From AP-15 sp963703745 (lineage in GTDB: Bacteria; Pseudomonadota; Alphaproteobacteria; ATCC43930; CGMCC-115725), in NCBI GenBank assembly GCA_963703745.1, contig CAVPFL010000005.1, positions 248,001 through 312,000 on the forward strand: a DNA stretch of 64,000 nucleotides, written 5' to 3'. Made by a program: the position numbers and the translations under genes. Shown here piece by piece: positions 36,859-45,872 of the stretch; the stretch's first letter is position 1; the number at the start of each line of letters is the position of its first letter. Below the pieces are notes generated by a model. That model ran no database searches. It saw only the letters and a program-made list of their open reading frames with translations, and was not told where the DNA came from.

Positions 36859-37793
36859 GACCATTTCGATTTGGCGTGAGCGTCCGGCAGGTACGATCGC
36901 GGGCGGAACTCGCCGAGAAGGCCCGCAGGATCGAGGCGCTTGGCTACGACACGCTCAGCTTGCCTGACCACCTTACCGACCACATCGCGCCGATGCCGAC
37001 CCTCATCAGCGCCGCCGAGGCGACAAAGCATCTCCGCATCGGCACGAGCGTCCTCAACAATGATCTGCGCCACCCGGTGCTCGTCGCCCGCGAGGCTGCG
37101 GCAGTCGATCTCCTGACGGACGGGCGGCTGCAACTCGGCCTCGGCGCCGGCAGCATTCGTTCGGAATATGAACAGGCGGGCCTGACGTTCGATAGAGGAG
37201 CCACCAGGGTCGAGCGGCTTGCCGAGGCGGTGGCGATCATCAAGCGCCTGTTGCGCGGCGAAGAAGTGAGTTTCGCAGGCCAGCATTACCGGGTCAGCGG
37301 GCACATCATCGCTCCTCTCCCGCTGCAGAAGCCCCATCCGCCGATCCTGATCGGCGGCAACGGTGAGCATCTTCTCGCCCTCGCCGCACGCGAAGCCGAC
37401 ATCGTCGGCCTTTCGGGAATCACCTTCCGAGACGGTGGCACCGCGGCGCCGGACCTGTCCGGCTGGCGGGTGCCGGGCGTCGATGCCCGGATTCGGCAGA
37501 TCAGGATGATCGCGGGCGACGCGCGGTATGCGAGGCTCGAATTGAATGCGCTCTTGCAGCAGGTGATGGTGACGGACGATCGCCGCGGGGCAGCCGAGGC
37601 GCTGACGCAGCGTTGGAAACAGCTGACGGCCGACGAATTTCTCCAGAGTCCCTATGTGCTGATCGGAACTGTGGAACAGATAATTGCGGATCTCCCGGCG
37701 CGCCGAGACCGCTGGGGCATCTCTTATTACACTGTTCCCGAGCCCTACATGGACGCTCTTGCTCCGATCGTCGCGGCCCTTGCCGGCAAGTAG
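36855..37793 (+). CDS. LLM-class flavin/F420-dependent oxidoreductase (TIGR03621-like)
   Basis: 312 residues forming a bacterial luciferase-like barrel: FRFGVSVRQVRSRAELAEKARRIEALGYDTLSLPDHL, RIGTSVLNNDLRHPVLVAREAAAVDLLTDGRLQLGLGAG, and QKPHPPILIGGNGEHLL. The subgroup is usually predicted to bind F420, though many relatives use FMN. It overlaps the SufR-like gene by 4 bp, so both are co-expressed. The substrate is unknown. It is intact. Confidence 0.85.
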   Translation: MRPFRFGVSVRQVRSRAELAEKARRIEALGYDTLSLPDHLTDHIAPMPTLISAAEATKHLRIGTSVLNNDLRHPVLVAREAAAVDLLTDGRLQLGLGAGSIRSEYEQAGLTFDRGATRVERLAEAVAIIKRLLRGEEVSFAGQHYRVSGHIIAPLPLQKPHPPILIGGNGEHLLALAAREADIVGLSGITFRDGGTAAPDLSGWRVPGVDARIRQIRMIAGDARYARLELNALLQQVMVTDDRRGAAEALTQRWKQLTADEFLQSPYVLIGTVEQIIADLPARRDRWGISYYTVPEPYMDALAPIVAALAGK

Positions 37794-38042
37794 CGCCTCG
37801 GATTTGGCAAAATGGGGGAGCGGGGACCAGACAGCATGCCGGCGCTCTTGTGAAGCCGTTCCGCCGATCGCCTGTCGTTATGCGCCACAACCCGACGAAC
37901 GCATCGCCGTTGTTGCTCCGGCCGCGTTCCGGCTCCTTCTAATCAACCCCACCCATCATTCCGCCTCCTTGAGGCGCTGTCGTGGGGTTCGCCGTGGGGA
38001 CCATCGCTTACCGTTCCGAGGCCTTTTGCGCGCGGCGCGCGC

Positions 38043-38350
38043 ATGCTGCGCACCGCGCTCGGCCCCACGATCGCCGGGTATCTCGAAGATCCGGGCATCG
38101 TCGAGGTCATGCTTAACCCCGACGGTCGGCTGTGGATCGACCGGCTGGCGGGCGGGTTGGAGGATACCGGCTGCCGCGTGACCCTGGCCGATGGCGAGCG
38201 GATCATCCAGCTCGTCGTCCATCTGTCGGCGTCGAGGGTGCGTGTCGCCGGCCCGCGTCTCGGCCGAATTGACCATTGACCAAGACGGGAAAACGCTTCG
38301 AAGGCTTGGCACTACCCGTCGTTGCTGATCAGCCGCGCCATTTACGGGTC
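38043..38350 (+). pseudogene. trbB: trbB (conjugation ATPase) 5' remnant, frameshifted
   Basis: The frame reads MLRTALGPTIAGYLEDPGIVEVMLNPDGRLWIDRLAGGLEDTG and LADGERIIQLVVH, the start of TrbB-type secretion ATPases. After about residue 58 the sequence shifts frame (RVSAEL, then TGKRFEGLALPVV) and ends before the Walker region. trbB normally follows copG directly. copG is at 13.1 kb here. Confidence 0.72.
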
Positions 38351-38705
38351 GAATTTGGCGCGATGGCGAGCGCTCTCGCCCGGCTTATAGTCATCGAATG
38401 GGAGTGTGAGCTGCGGCCCCCGCGCCCATGAGAAGCGACGAACACTCTGAATTTCAAAACGGGGCTTTGGCATGGATGAGTTTATCAACGCGACAGAGGA
38501 AGCCACGTGAACCAACCAGCTCGTCCCGATCCCCTCCCCGACGATCCCCGTGCTCGTCGCTGGCGTCGCCGACCACGCATATCCGTTTCCGCGGTATCTT
38601 TCGTTGATGCGGCCTCACATCGTACTCAGGTCGTGCGTCTACCGCCACCATAGCGGGGATCTGGGTACCGTGTAGCCGGCTGCCGGGATAACGACATTTC
38701 CAACG
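38351..38705. other. Gap without a recognisable gene
   Basis: Short plus-strand frames are present but no trb gene or other family was recognised. It is probably decayed conjugation DNA between trbB and the phosphodiesterase gene. Confidence 0.5.
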
Positions 38706-39551
38706 TTACACACCCGGGCTCGACGGGGCGGGGCCTGGCCACTCGTCGAGCACGGCGGTGTGGGTAACTAGGCCGCTATCCTGCTGCCACACATGGAGCT
38801 GGTAGCCTGGCGGCTCGAAAATGAAGCTAATCGGCGCATCGGCGACGAGGTTGAGCCGGATCTGGTGTGCCGTGCTCGGTGCAGTGCCGGCGACCGTGCC
38901 GGCAAAGCGCCGGTCGATTGTGCGGTGCAGGTGGCCGCACAGGATGCGTTCGACTTGGGGATGGCGTGCGACGATTTCGGCAAGTCCCGCGGCATTGTCG
39001 AGGCCAAAATTGTCCATGTAGGTAATGCCCGTCGCGAATGGCGGGTGATGCATCAGGATCACGGTCGGCCGATCGCGCTGCGCCGCCAGTGCAGCGTCGA
39101 GCCAACCCAGTCGCTCGGCGCACAGCATCCCGCCATGCTCACCGGGGACGAGCGTGTCGAGCGCGACAAGCCGTACCGGGTAATCTTCGATCGTGAATTG
39201 CAGGTAGCCCTCGGCCGGCAGGTAGTAGGCGTCCCGAAAGGCCTCGCGCAGCGGCTCTCGGGCATCATGATTGCCGGGAATCACGAAGACCGGCATCGAC
39301 AAGGACGACAGCAGATGGCGCAGCTGTTCGTATTCGTCAGGCTCGCCGTGATCGACGAGATCGCCGGTCACGACGGTGACATCGGGCCTTGGCACCAGCG
39401 CGTTCAGACTTGCAACTGCGCGCGCCAGATATGGCGCTGTGTCGAACTCGAGCCGGGCCCGCTCGGCATTCGGCGCGGTGCCTTGCATCGGGCAACGGAA
39501 TAGCTTACCCGCCGCGACGATATGGGGGTCCGAGAGTTGGGCAAGGATCAT
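38706..39551 (-). CDS. Metallophosphoesterase (CpdA-like cyclic nucleotide phosphodiesterase)
   Basis: 281 residues with all five metallophosphatase motifs: LAQLSDPHI, TVVTGDLVDHGEPDEYEQL, VIPGNHDAREPL, VILMHHPPF and ILCGHLHRTI. The order and length match the class III cAMP phosphodiesterase (CpdA) family. A GGAGGGAAC site precedes the ATG at 39551. Related proteins also act on other phosphodiesters, so cAMP is likely but not certain. It is intact. Confidence 0.88.
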   Translation of the reverse strand: MILAQLSDPHIVAAGKLFRCPMQGTAPNAERARLEFDTAPYLARAVASLNALVPRPDVTVVTGDLVDHGEPDEYEQLRHLLSSLSMPVFVIPGNHDAREPLREAFRDAYYLPAEGYLQFTIEDYPVRLVALDTLVPGEHGGMLCAERLGWLDAALAAQRDRPTVILMHHPPFATGITYMDNFGLDNAAGLAEIVARHPQVERILCGHLHRTIDRRFAGTVAGTAPSTAHQIRLNLVADAPISFIFEPPGYQLHVWQQDSGLVTHTAVLDEWPGPAPSSPGV

Positions 39552-40328
39552 GTTCCCTCCGCGACCAGGATCGGCTCTTGGCAAACCGACATAAGGAATT
39601 GGTCGGGGGGTGTGAGGTAGTTCACACTTGGAAAAAGTTCATTTGCTCGACATTCCTCGGATTCCGGGACCGGCGAGCGCCATCGTCTAGTTTTGCGGGC
39701 GCTCATGGCAAAAGGCTCCGGCCGCGACGGGTGCCGTGGGCAGCCGAAGCGATGGGTTGCCCGGCTTGCAGCGCGGCAAGATGAACCGAGGCGAGGGCCG
39801 CCGCGGCGATCGGGGATGCGGTAATACGCCTCTAACCAATGGAGAACGGCTGTGTTCACGTGCGTCATCCGGTATACAGTTGATCCGATATCCCTATCCG
39901 GCTAAAGCAGGTTGCACAACTGCTGCGGGAAGGCGTCGCACACGGGCGGCGCCGGCCGGCATGGCGCCGGCCGTGAGCTGGTCGTAGGTGATGGTGGCGC
40001 ACTCGACAGCGCGCCGGATCAGATATCGATCCAGACCGGCGGGAAGGTTGCGGCGACGAAAACTGTAAGGCTGCAACTGCGAGATTTAACGAGACAAATT
40101 GCTTTTCGAGCTACGAGAGAACATTCTTAGTACCTATATTCGAATAGATCGGTCTTCGGCATGTAACCGTCGATTGGGCGCGTAAGCCCATTCTGGAGCC
40201 TAGGCGCATCTACCAGACCGGTCCGATAGCGGTCATATCCAAAGCAGGTCGAGCCGGCATTTTCTCTATCGAGAAAAATGTTCACGATAGGGTATTATGC
40301 TCAATCGGCATCCTCGCGGATACCGACC
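39552..40328. other. Gap with a possible NIPSNAP 5' fragment
   Basis: At 39851-39903 a GTG-started plus-strand frame reads FTCVIRYTVDP, like the start of NIPSNAP-family proteins, and is cut after about 12 codons. The remainder holds short frames with no recognised family and an AT-rich stretch at 40100-40290. Confidence 0.4.
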
Positions 40329-40672
40329 ATGTCGAACCAACCCGGTCATTCCACCGGTACACCTTCGGGAGTTGGTCAATTCGTCACGGGCGCTGCCTGC
40401 GCGACCGTCGCCATCGCGATCTGGGCCGGTTGGCTGGTCGTGATGCGGCTTGGCGTTACAACGCGGTTGCCCGCACCTGACCTGACGGCTTTGCGCTTCG
40501 CGACGGCGGGGCTGGTGCTGCTTCCGATCGTGCTGCGGCGCGGCTTCGCCATCGACCGGCTTGGGTGGTCGGGTTTTGCCGCAATCGTTTCCGGGGCCGG
40601 CGCACCAGTCCCGCTTGTTATCGGTGCAGCGTTCCAGTTCGCGCCTGTAGCCCATGCCGGTGCCTTAGAGGC
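40329..40672 (+). pseudogene. EamA transporter 5' fragment next to the tRNA gene
   Basis: About 115 codons: VAIAIWAGWLVVMRLGVTTRL, LTALRFATAGLVLLPIVLRRGFAIDRLGW, GAGAPVPLVIGAAFQFAPVAHAGAL. This is the first third of a DMT permease. After HAGAL the frame runs into unrelated sequence towards the tRNA gene. It is a homologue of the partial gene at 1-600, not an exact copy. Confidence 0.75.
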
Positions 40673-40850
40673 TGCCCGTGGCGCAACCCATGCCCATGAG
40701 GCCACCACCGCCCCCCGGCCCGCCACCATAACCGGCGGCTTCCCTCCAATTGCTTCCGAAACGCTTCCAACCCACGACCCAGAGCCATTATGGAAGCACG
40801 AAAGCGCCTCGGAGGGCTCTTTCAACATATTGCAATACCTGCGGCAAATC

Positions 40851-40925
40851 TGGAGCGGGCGAGGGGATTCGAACCCCCGACCCCAACCTTGGCAAGGTTG
40901 TGCTCTACCCCTGAGCTACACCCGC
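40851..40925 (-). tRNA. tRNA-Gly (anticodon GCC)
   Basis: A 75-base cloverleaf. The acceptor stem GCGGGTG pairs with CGCCCGC, with the CCA encoded. The D loop is AGGGGTA, the anticodon arm is CAACC-TTGCCAA-GGTTG with GCC, and the T arm is GGGGG-TTCGAAT-CCCCT. Its 3' end faces the accessory region, the usual arrangement when a tRNA gene is an integration site. Confidence 0.95.
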
Positions 40926-41028
40926 ACCGGCCGCGGCGGGTCGGCCCGCGGCGCTCCTCATCTTAGCCTCGCGGGCCTGCTTTGCAAGGCTTGCGTTCCG
41001 GCGGTGCGGGCCGCATCGTGCGCCCGCC

Positions 41029-41562
41029 ATGCCGCGCGCGCCGCTGACCCCTGAGGAGCTCTTTGCGCGCCTCGATGCGCTCGGAATCGCGCACCGAACC
41101 TACTCGCACCCGCCGGTCTTCACCGTCGTCGAGGCGACAGCGCTGCGCGGCAGCCTGCCGGGAGGTCACTGCAAGAGTCTCTTTCTGAAAGACAAGAAGG
41201 GCGGGTTCTGGCTCGCGGTCATGCTGGAGGAGCGGCGCGTCGATCTCAAAAAGCTTGCTTTACGGCTGGACGCGCCGCGCTTTTCGTTCGGCGGCGCTGC
41301 CGACCTTTACGAGGTTCTCGGGGTGCGCCCGGGCAGCGTGACACCCTTTGCCCTCGTCAACGATGTCGAGCACCTCGTCACCCCGGTACTCGATGCCGCG
41401 ATGCTCGATCACGACCCGCTCAACTACCACCCGTTGTCAAATGATCGCACCACCGCGATCACCTCCGCCGATCTGTTGCGCTTCATTGCCGCGTGCGGGC
41501 ATGAGCCGCGTCTCGTCGACCTCGCAGACATCGAGCGTGAGCCGGCAGCCGCCGCGGGCTGA
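41029..41562 (+). CDS. YbaK/ProXp-like aminoacyl-tRNA deacylase (prolyl-tRNA synthetase-associated domain)
   Basis: 177 residues. The INS-like editing domain has AHRTYSHPPVFTVVEAT, GGHCKSLFLKDKKGGFWLAVM, LGVRPGSVTPFALVND and HPLSNDRTTAITSADLLRFI. The Lys in CKSLFL and the GVRPGSV turn are typical. It hydrolyses misacylated tRNAPro. Expressed alone and in trans, it resembles the PrdX/ProXp-ala group. It is intact. Confidence 0.88.
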   Translation: MPRAPLTPEELFARLDALGIAHRTYSHPPVFTVVEATALRGSLPGGHCKSLFLKDKKGGFWLAVMLEERRVDLKKLALRLDAPRFSFGGAADLYEVLGVRPGSVTPFALVNDVEHLVTPVLDAAMLDHDPLNYHPLSNDRTTAITSADLLRFIAACGHEPRLVDLADIEREPAAAAG

Positions 41563-41655
41563 CCGCGCCGCTGGCTCCAAATCCTCGCCTCCGGAGCGCT
41601 TGCCATCGCCGGGGCGTGCCATCATGTTGTGAGATAGACCCTAACGAGGAGAGCG

Positions 41656-42570
41656 ATGCCGAGCGAAGCTTTGATCGGCGGCGTGGGTGCCGGCCCCGCC
41701 GCGGTGAAGGACGTCACGACCGCGACCTTCATGACCGAGGTGGTCGACGGCTCCTTCGAGGCCCCGGTGATCGTCGATTTCTGGGCGCCCTGGTGCGGCC
41801 CGTGCAAACAGCTCGGGCCGATCCTCGAAAAGACTGTTCGCGCGACCAACGGCGCCGTGCGGATGGTCAAAGTCAACATCGACGAAAATCCGCAGATTGC
41901 CCAACAGATGCGCATCCAGTCGATCCCCGCCGTCTACGCTTTCAAGGACGGCCGGCCGGTCGACGGCTTTGTGGGTGCGCTGCCCGAGAGCCAAGTCAAG
42001 CAGTTTGTCCAGCGCGTGGGCGGCGGCAAAGGCGGCCCCTCGCCGATCGAAGAAGCGATGGCGATGGCCAAGCAGGCGCTGCAGTCGGGCGACCATAAGA
42101 CCGCGGGGGCGCTCTATGCGCAGGTCCTGCAGCGCGACCCCGCCCACGTCGACGCGCTCGCCGGCAACACCCGCGCGATGATCGCGCGCGGCGAGCTCGC
42201 CAAGGCGCGCCAGCTCCTCGACCGGGTGCCGAAGGAGAGTGCCGCTCACGCCGAGATCAGCGCGGCGCGCTCGGCGCTCGAGCTCGCCGAACACGGGCAG
42301 AAGGCGATGGCCGGGGCGAAGAAACTACGCGCTCGCCTGGCGTCGAACCCCGACGATCACGAAGCGCGCTTCGAGTTCGCCACGGCCCTCTTCGGCAGCG
42401 GCGAGCGAGAGGCCGCGATCAACGAGCTATTGGACCTGTTCAAGCGCGATCGGGAGTGGAACGAGCAAGCCGCGCGCAAGCAGCTCGTCAAATTCTTCGA
42501 GGCGATGGGGCCGACCGATCCGTTGACGTTGAGCGGCCGACGGCGGCTCTCCGCGCAGATGTTTTCCTAA
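41656..42570 (+). CDS. ybbN: Thioredoxin-TPR co-chaperone (YbbN/CnoX family)
   Basis: 304 residues. Residues 20-125 form a thioredoxin domain with a full WCGPCK site (VIVDFWAPWCGPCKQL). Residues about 145-290 are TPR-like helices (ALQSGDHKTAGALYAQVLQRDP). The C-terminal KRDREWNEQAARKQLVKFFEAMGPTDP is typical. It holds oxidation-sensitive clients in the cytoplasm. It is followed after 13 bp by the LON-domain gene, probably as one operon. Confidence 0.9.
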   Translation: MPSEALIGGVGAGPAAVKDVTTATFMTEVVDGSFEAPVIVDFWAPWCGPCKQLGPILEKTVRATNGAVRMVKVNIDENPQIAQQMRIQSIPAVYAFKDGRPVDGFVGALPESQVKQFVQRVGGGKGGPSPIEEAMAMAKQALQSGDHKTAGALYAQVLQRDPAHVDALAGNTRAMIARGELAKARQLLDRVPKESAAHAEISAARSALELAEHGQKAMAGAKKLRARLASNPDDHEARFEFATALFGSGEREAAINELLDLFKRDREWNEQAARKQLVKFFEAMGPTDPLTLSGRRRLSAQMFS

Positions 42571-42583
42571 AGGAGATACCGGA

Positions 42584-43240
42584 ATGAGCGAGCGGGTTGG
42601 CAGGGCCGCGCTCCCCTCGATTGTTCCGATCTTTCCGCTGACCGGCGTGTTGCTATTGCCGCGCGGCCGGTTGCCGCTCAACATCTTTGAGCCGCGTTAT
42701 CTGGCGATGACCAGCGATGCCCTGGCCGGCGAGCGGCTGATCGGCATGGTGCAGCCGAGCGATCCCCGGGTTGCTGCGGAAAATCCGCCGGTCTACCCGA
42801 CGGGCTGCGCCGGGCGCATCACCTCGTTTTCCGAGACCGATGACGGGCGCTTTCTGATCACCTTGACCGGCATCAGCCGGTTCCGCATCCGCGAAGAATT
42901 GCCGCTGTTGGAGGGCTATCGGCGGGTCGTGCCGGAGTGGCGCGAATTCGCCCGCGACCTGGCAAGCGACGACGAGCCCGGCTTTGACCGCGACCGGCTG
43001 CTGCGCGGCCTCAGGTCTTATTTTCAGCATCACAAGATCGAGGCCGATTGGGACGCCATCACTTCGGTGCCTGGCGAACGGCTGGTCACCTCGATCGCAA
43101 TGATCTGCCCGTTCGAACCAAGCGAAAAGCAAGCGCTGCTAGAAGCGCCCGATCTCGACGAGCGCGCGCGGTTGCTGACCGCGATCGTCGAAATGTCGGC
43201 ATTGAATCCGCCGCGCGACGGCCCCGGCGCGCGTCATTGA
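42584..43240 (+). CDS. LON peptidase substrate-binding-domain protein
   Basis: 218 residues comprising only the N-terminal domain of Lon (SIVPIFPLTGVLLLPRGRLPLNIFEPRYLAM, RLIGMVQP, CAGRITSFSETDDGRFLITLTGISRFRI). The AAA and protease parts are absent, as normal for this family. It has an AAGGAGA ribosome site. Its function is unclear. It is co-directional with the Trm112 and DUF971 genes. Confidence 0.88.
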   Translation: MSERVGRAALPSIVPIFPLTGVLLLPRGRLPLNIFEPRYLAMTSDALAGERLIGMVQPSDPRVAAENPPVYPTGCAGRITSFSETDDGRFLITLTGISRFRIREELPLLEGYRRVVPEWREFARDLASDDEPGFDRDRLLRGLRSYFQHHKIEADWDAITSVPGERLVTSIAMICPFEPSEKQALLEAPDLDERARLLTAIVEMSALNPPRDGPGARH

Positions 43241-43286
43241 ACACAGGCGCTGGGAAGCCAGACGGCTGGGGACCCCGGAGGACCGC

Positions 43287-43505
43287 ATGGAAGCGACACA
43301 GGAAATCGACCCGCGGCTGCTCGAGATCCTCGTCTGTCCGCTGACCAAGGCGCCGTTGCGCTACGACCGCGAAGCCCAGGAGCTGATCAGCGAGGAGGCC
43401 GGGCTCGCCTATCCGATCCGCGACGGCATCCCGATCATGCTGGTCGACGAAGCGCGGCGGCTGCGCGACGACGAGCTGCCGGCCAAGCCCTCGCCGCCGC
43501 CTTGA
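43287..43505 (+). CDS. Trm112-family zinc-ribbon protein
   Basis: 72 residues. LLEILVCPLTKAPLRYDREAQELISEEAGLAYPIRDGIPIMLVDEAR is the complete Trm112 fold. Only one Cys of the zinc site is retained (CPLTKAP), which is common in bacterial members. A GGAGG site precedes the ATG. Confidence 0.88.
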   Translation: MEATQEIDPRLLEILVCPLTKAPLRYDREAQELISEEAGLAYPIRDGIPIMLVDEARRLRDDELPAKPSPPP

Positions 43506-43515
43506 GGGAGCTCGG

Positions 43516-43893
43516 GTGAGCGCGGCCGGAACGACGCGCTGGCCGGTCGAGCTGCGCCTGAAGAAGGCGGAAAAGCTGCTCGAGGTCGCCTTCGACGACG
43601 GCACCCGCTTTCGTCTTCCGGCCGAGTATCTGCGGGTCGAAAGCCCCTCGGCCGAGGTTCAGGGGCACGGACCCGGACAGAAGACATTGGTCGCCGGGCG
43701 CGCGCATGTCGGGATGATCGGGCTGGAGCCGGTCGGCAATTATGCGGTGCGCATCACCTTCGATGATCTGCACGATACCGGGATCTACTCCTGGGCCTAT
43801 CTCTATCAGCTCGGCGTCGAGCACGAGAAGCGCTGGCGCGCTTATCTCGACGGCTTAGCGGCGAACGGCCTCAGTCGCGAGCCCGCGCGGTGA
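43516..43893 (+). CDS. DUF971 (gamma-butyrobetaine hydroxylase-like N-terminal) protein
   Basis: 125 residues with a GTG start. WPVELRLKKAEKLLEVAFDDGTRFRLPAEYLRVESPSAEVQGHG, HVGMIGLEPVGNYAVRITFDDLHDTGIYSWAYLYQLG match the DUF971 fold, sometimes linked to Fe-S scaffold functions. The last 86 bp of this gene are duplicated at 45558-45643. Confidence 0.88.
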   Translation: MSAAGTTRWPVELRLKKAEKLLEVAFDDGTRFRLPAEYLRVESPSAEVQGHGPGQKTLVAGRAHVGMIGLEPVGNYAVRITFDDLHDTGIYSWAYLYQLGVEHEKRWRAYLDGLAANGLSREPAR

Positions 43894-44070
43894 CTTGTCA
43901 CCGATCTCCTGCGCCAGCCCGGCGAAGGCACGCGATGACCTCGCCGTCGATACGCCCGGCGTCGCGGCCGACGCCCGTCGGATCGGGGCTGACACTGCCG
44001 TGAAAGCGCCGCGACCTCAGTATTTGCGGCGGCACGCGTGAACGTCATTTCAGTTCCAGTCAAAACGGGC

Positions 44071-45384
44071 CTACGCCGTCAAGGGAGCCGGAACGGGGCG
44101 GGTCACGCGCCGACCGCGCCACTGGATTGCTATCAGCGCGATGAGGCTGAGCAGGGCTGTGAATATCAGGTAGTAGCTTGGCGACAGCGGATCGCCCGTC
44201 TGGGCTATCAGCCAAGTCGCGACCAGTGGCGCAAGACCACCGAAGATCGACACTGCCGTACTGAAGCTCAACGACACGCCGATCGCCCGTACTTCGACCG
44301 GGAACTGCTCCGACAACAATGACGGCAAGACGCCGCTATAGCCGGCCTTGACCAGCTGCAGCCAGGCGACGGCGATAATACAGGCCGCCAGCGACGGCCA
44401 AGCTGCCATCAGCCAGAAAGAGGGGTAGGAGGTCAGCACGAACAGCCAGCACGCGATCACCATGAGCAGCGGTCGCGAAATCTTGTCGGACCAGTGACCG
44501 AAGAGGGGGCAGGCGATCGCCAGGATCGCCCCCCCGATCAGGGTCGCCGTGAACCCGGTCGAGGCCGGCAGGTGCAGTGTCTTCTGGCCGTAAGTCGGTA
44601 TGTAGGCCAGGATGTAGAACGAGCTGTTCGAGATGATCGACATGCCGAGCGCCAGCAGCACCGGCAACGGGTGCCGGCGCAGCAAATCACTGATCGGGAT
44701 CGTGGGCGGCAGCTCGGCTTCGACGAATTCCGGCGTCTCGACGACTTTGGCGCGGACATAGAGCCCGGCCGGGCCGACCAGCATCCCGAAGAAATAGGGA
44801 ATCCGCCAGCCCCAATCGACCAGCTGCTCGTGGGTCAGCAGCGTTGTCAGCGTCAGGCCGAACAGCGAGGCGAGGACCGTGATCATGCCGCCGGTGGCAA
44901 ATTGCCAACTCGCGGCGAACCCGCGCCGCCCGCCGCCGTGCTCGGCGAGAAAACTGACGGCGCTGCCGAACTCGCCGCCGACCGAGAAGCCCTGCAACAG
45001 CCGCGCGAGCGTCAGGATGATCGGCGCGGCGAGGCCGATCGTCGCGTAGCCCGGCGTCACCGCCATCAAAGTCGTGCCGATCATCATCAGCGCGATCGAC
45101 AGCAAGAGGCCCGCTTTGCGTCCGGCGCGGTCGGTAAAGCCGCCGACGACGATCGCGCCCAACGGCCGCACGAAATAGGCGAGGCCAAAGGCGCCGAACG
45201 TGATCAACAGCGATACGGTCGGATTACCGGCGGGAAAGAACACCTCGGCGATCGTCAGAGCAAAGAAGCCGTAAACGACAAAGTCGAACCACTCCAACAC
45301 ATTGCCGATCGTGGCGGCTACGATCATGCGATGCATCGAGGGCGTCTTTGAATGCGCCGCAACGTGCACTGTATCGGCGGTCAT
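44071..45384 (-). CDS. MFS transporter, metabolite:H+ symporter (MHS/ProP-like) type
   Basis: 437 residues, 12 transmembrane segments. The MHS signature is clear: IGNVLEWFDFVVYGFFALTIAEVFFP, FVRPLGAIVVGGFTDRAGRKAGLLLSIALMMIGT, RLLQGFSVGGEFGSAVSFLAEHGG. Such carriers import organic acids or osmolytes with protons. A GGGAGG site precedes the ATG at 45384. The gene is flanked by two copies of the DUF971 3' end and runs opposite to its neighbours, so it was probably inserted. It is intact. Confidence 0.9.
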   Translation of the reverse strand: MTADTVHVAAHSKTPSMHRMIVAATIGNVLEWFDFVVYGFFALTIAEVFFPAGNPTVSLLITFGAFGLAYFVRPLGAIVVGGFTDRAGRKAGLLLSIALMMIGTTLMAVTPGYATIGLAAPIILTLARLLQGFSVGGEFGSAVSFLAEHGGGRRGFAASWQFATGGMITVLASLFGLTLTTLLTHEQLVDWGWRIPYFFGMLVGPAGLYVRAKVVETPEFVEAELPPTIPISDLLRRHPLPVLLALGMSIISNSSFYILAYIPTYGQKTLHLPASTGFTATLIGGAILAIACPLFGHWSDKISRPLLMVIACWLFVLTSYPSFWLMAAWPSLAACIIAVAWLQLVKAGYSGVLPSLLSEQFPVEVRAIGVSLSFSTAVSIFGGLAPLVATWLIAQTGDPLSPSYYLIFTALLSLIALIAIQWRGRRVTRPVPAPLTA

Positions 45385-45557
45385 ATTTGGCCTCCCAGAC
45401 CTGGTTGAGCGCGACCTGTTGCATCGATCGACCCAATCCGAGGCTTGGGCCAACATTCCCCCGTTACGGGTATTTTGACGGGCAGCTTCGCCCATTTGGG
45501 CGGCGCCGCAAAGATAAATCGCGCGACGTGCCGGTCGCCGGTTTCGCCCCGCCAGGG

Positions 45558-45643
45558 AGCTCGGCGTCGAGCACCAAAAGCGCCTGCACGCATATCTCGA
45601 CGACTTGGCGGCGAACGGCCTCAATCGCGAGCCCGCGCGCTAG
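45558..45643 (+). repeat. Partial duplicate of the DUF971 gene 3' end
   Basis: 86 bp align without gaps to 43808-43893 at about 86% identity, encoding ELGVEHQKRLHAYLDDLAANGLNREPAR followed by a stop. Together with the original copy it brackets the MHS transporter gene. Confidence 0.8.
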
Positions 45644-45872
45644 ACCAGCGTGTCCCTGGTGCTTCTCTGGTGTTCCCTGCTGGGCCGATTTAGCTTCCCT
45701 GTTCGCCCGAATTAATTCCCTGTTCGCCAGCGTAGGGAATTGCTCTCGTAAGTCTTTGATCTGCAACCTGTCGGATTCGGCGATTTGCTCGATTTTGGGG
45801 ATGAAATCGAGGTTTTCCCGGTTTTTTGCCGTCGAGCAGGGAGGCGGGACCGGGCAAGTCGCCGGGCATCGA
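45644..45872. repeat. Intergenic stretch with repeated TTCCCTG motifs
   Basis: TTCCCTGTTCGCC occurs twice (45694-45706 and 45717-45729) with further TTCCCTG copies nearby. This fits decayed dispersed intergenic repeats. No gene is seen. Confidence 0.4.

Noticed and set aside
1..40800. Frameshifts as sequencing errors
   Set aside because: Some are in short G-runs, but the right 23 kb is almost free of them under the same base composition, and many broken genes also have deletions or gene fusions.
40673..40850. C-terminal Gly-rich protein on the minus strand beside the tRNA
   Set aside because: Only about 20 codons of simple Gly/Met sequence with no start and no family match.
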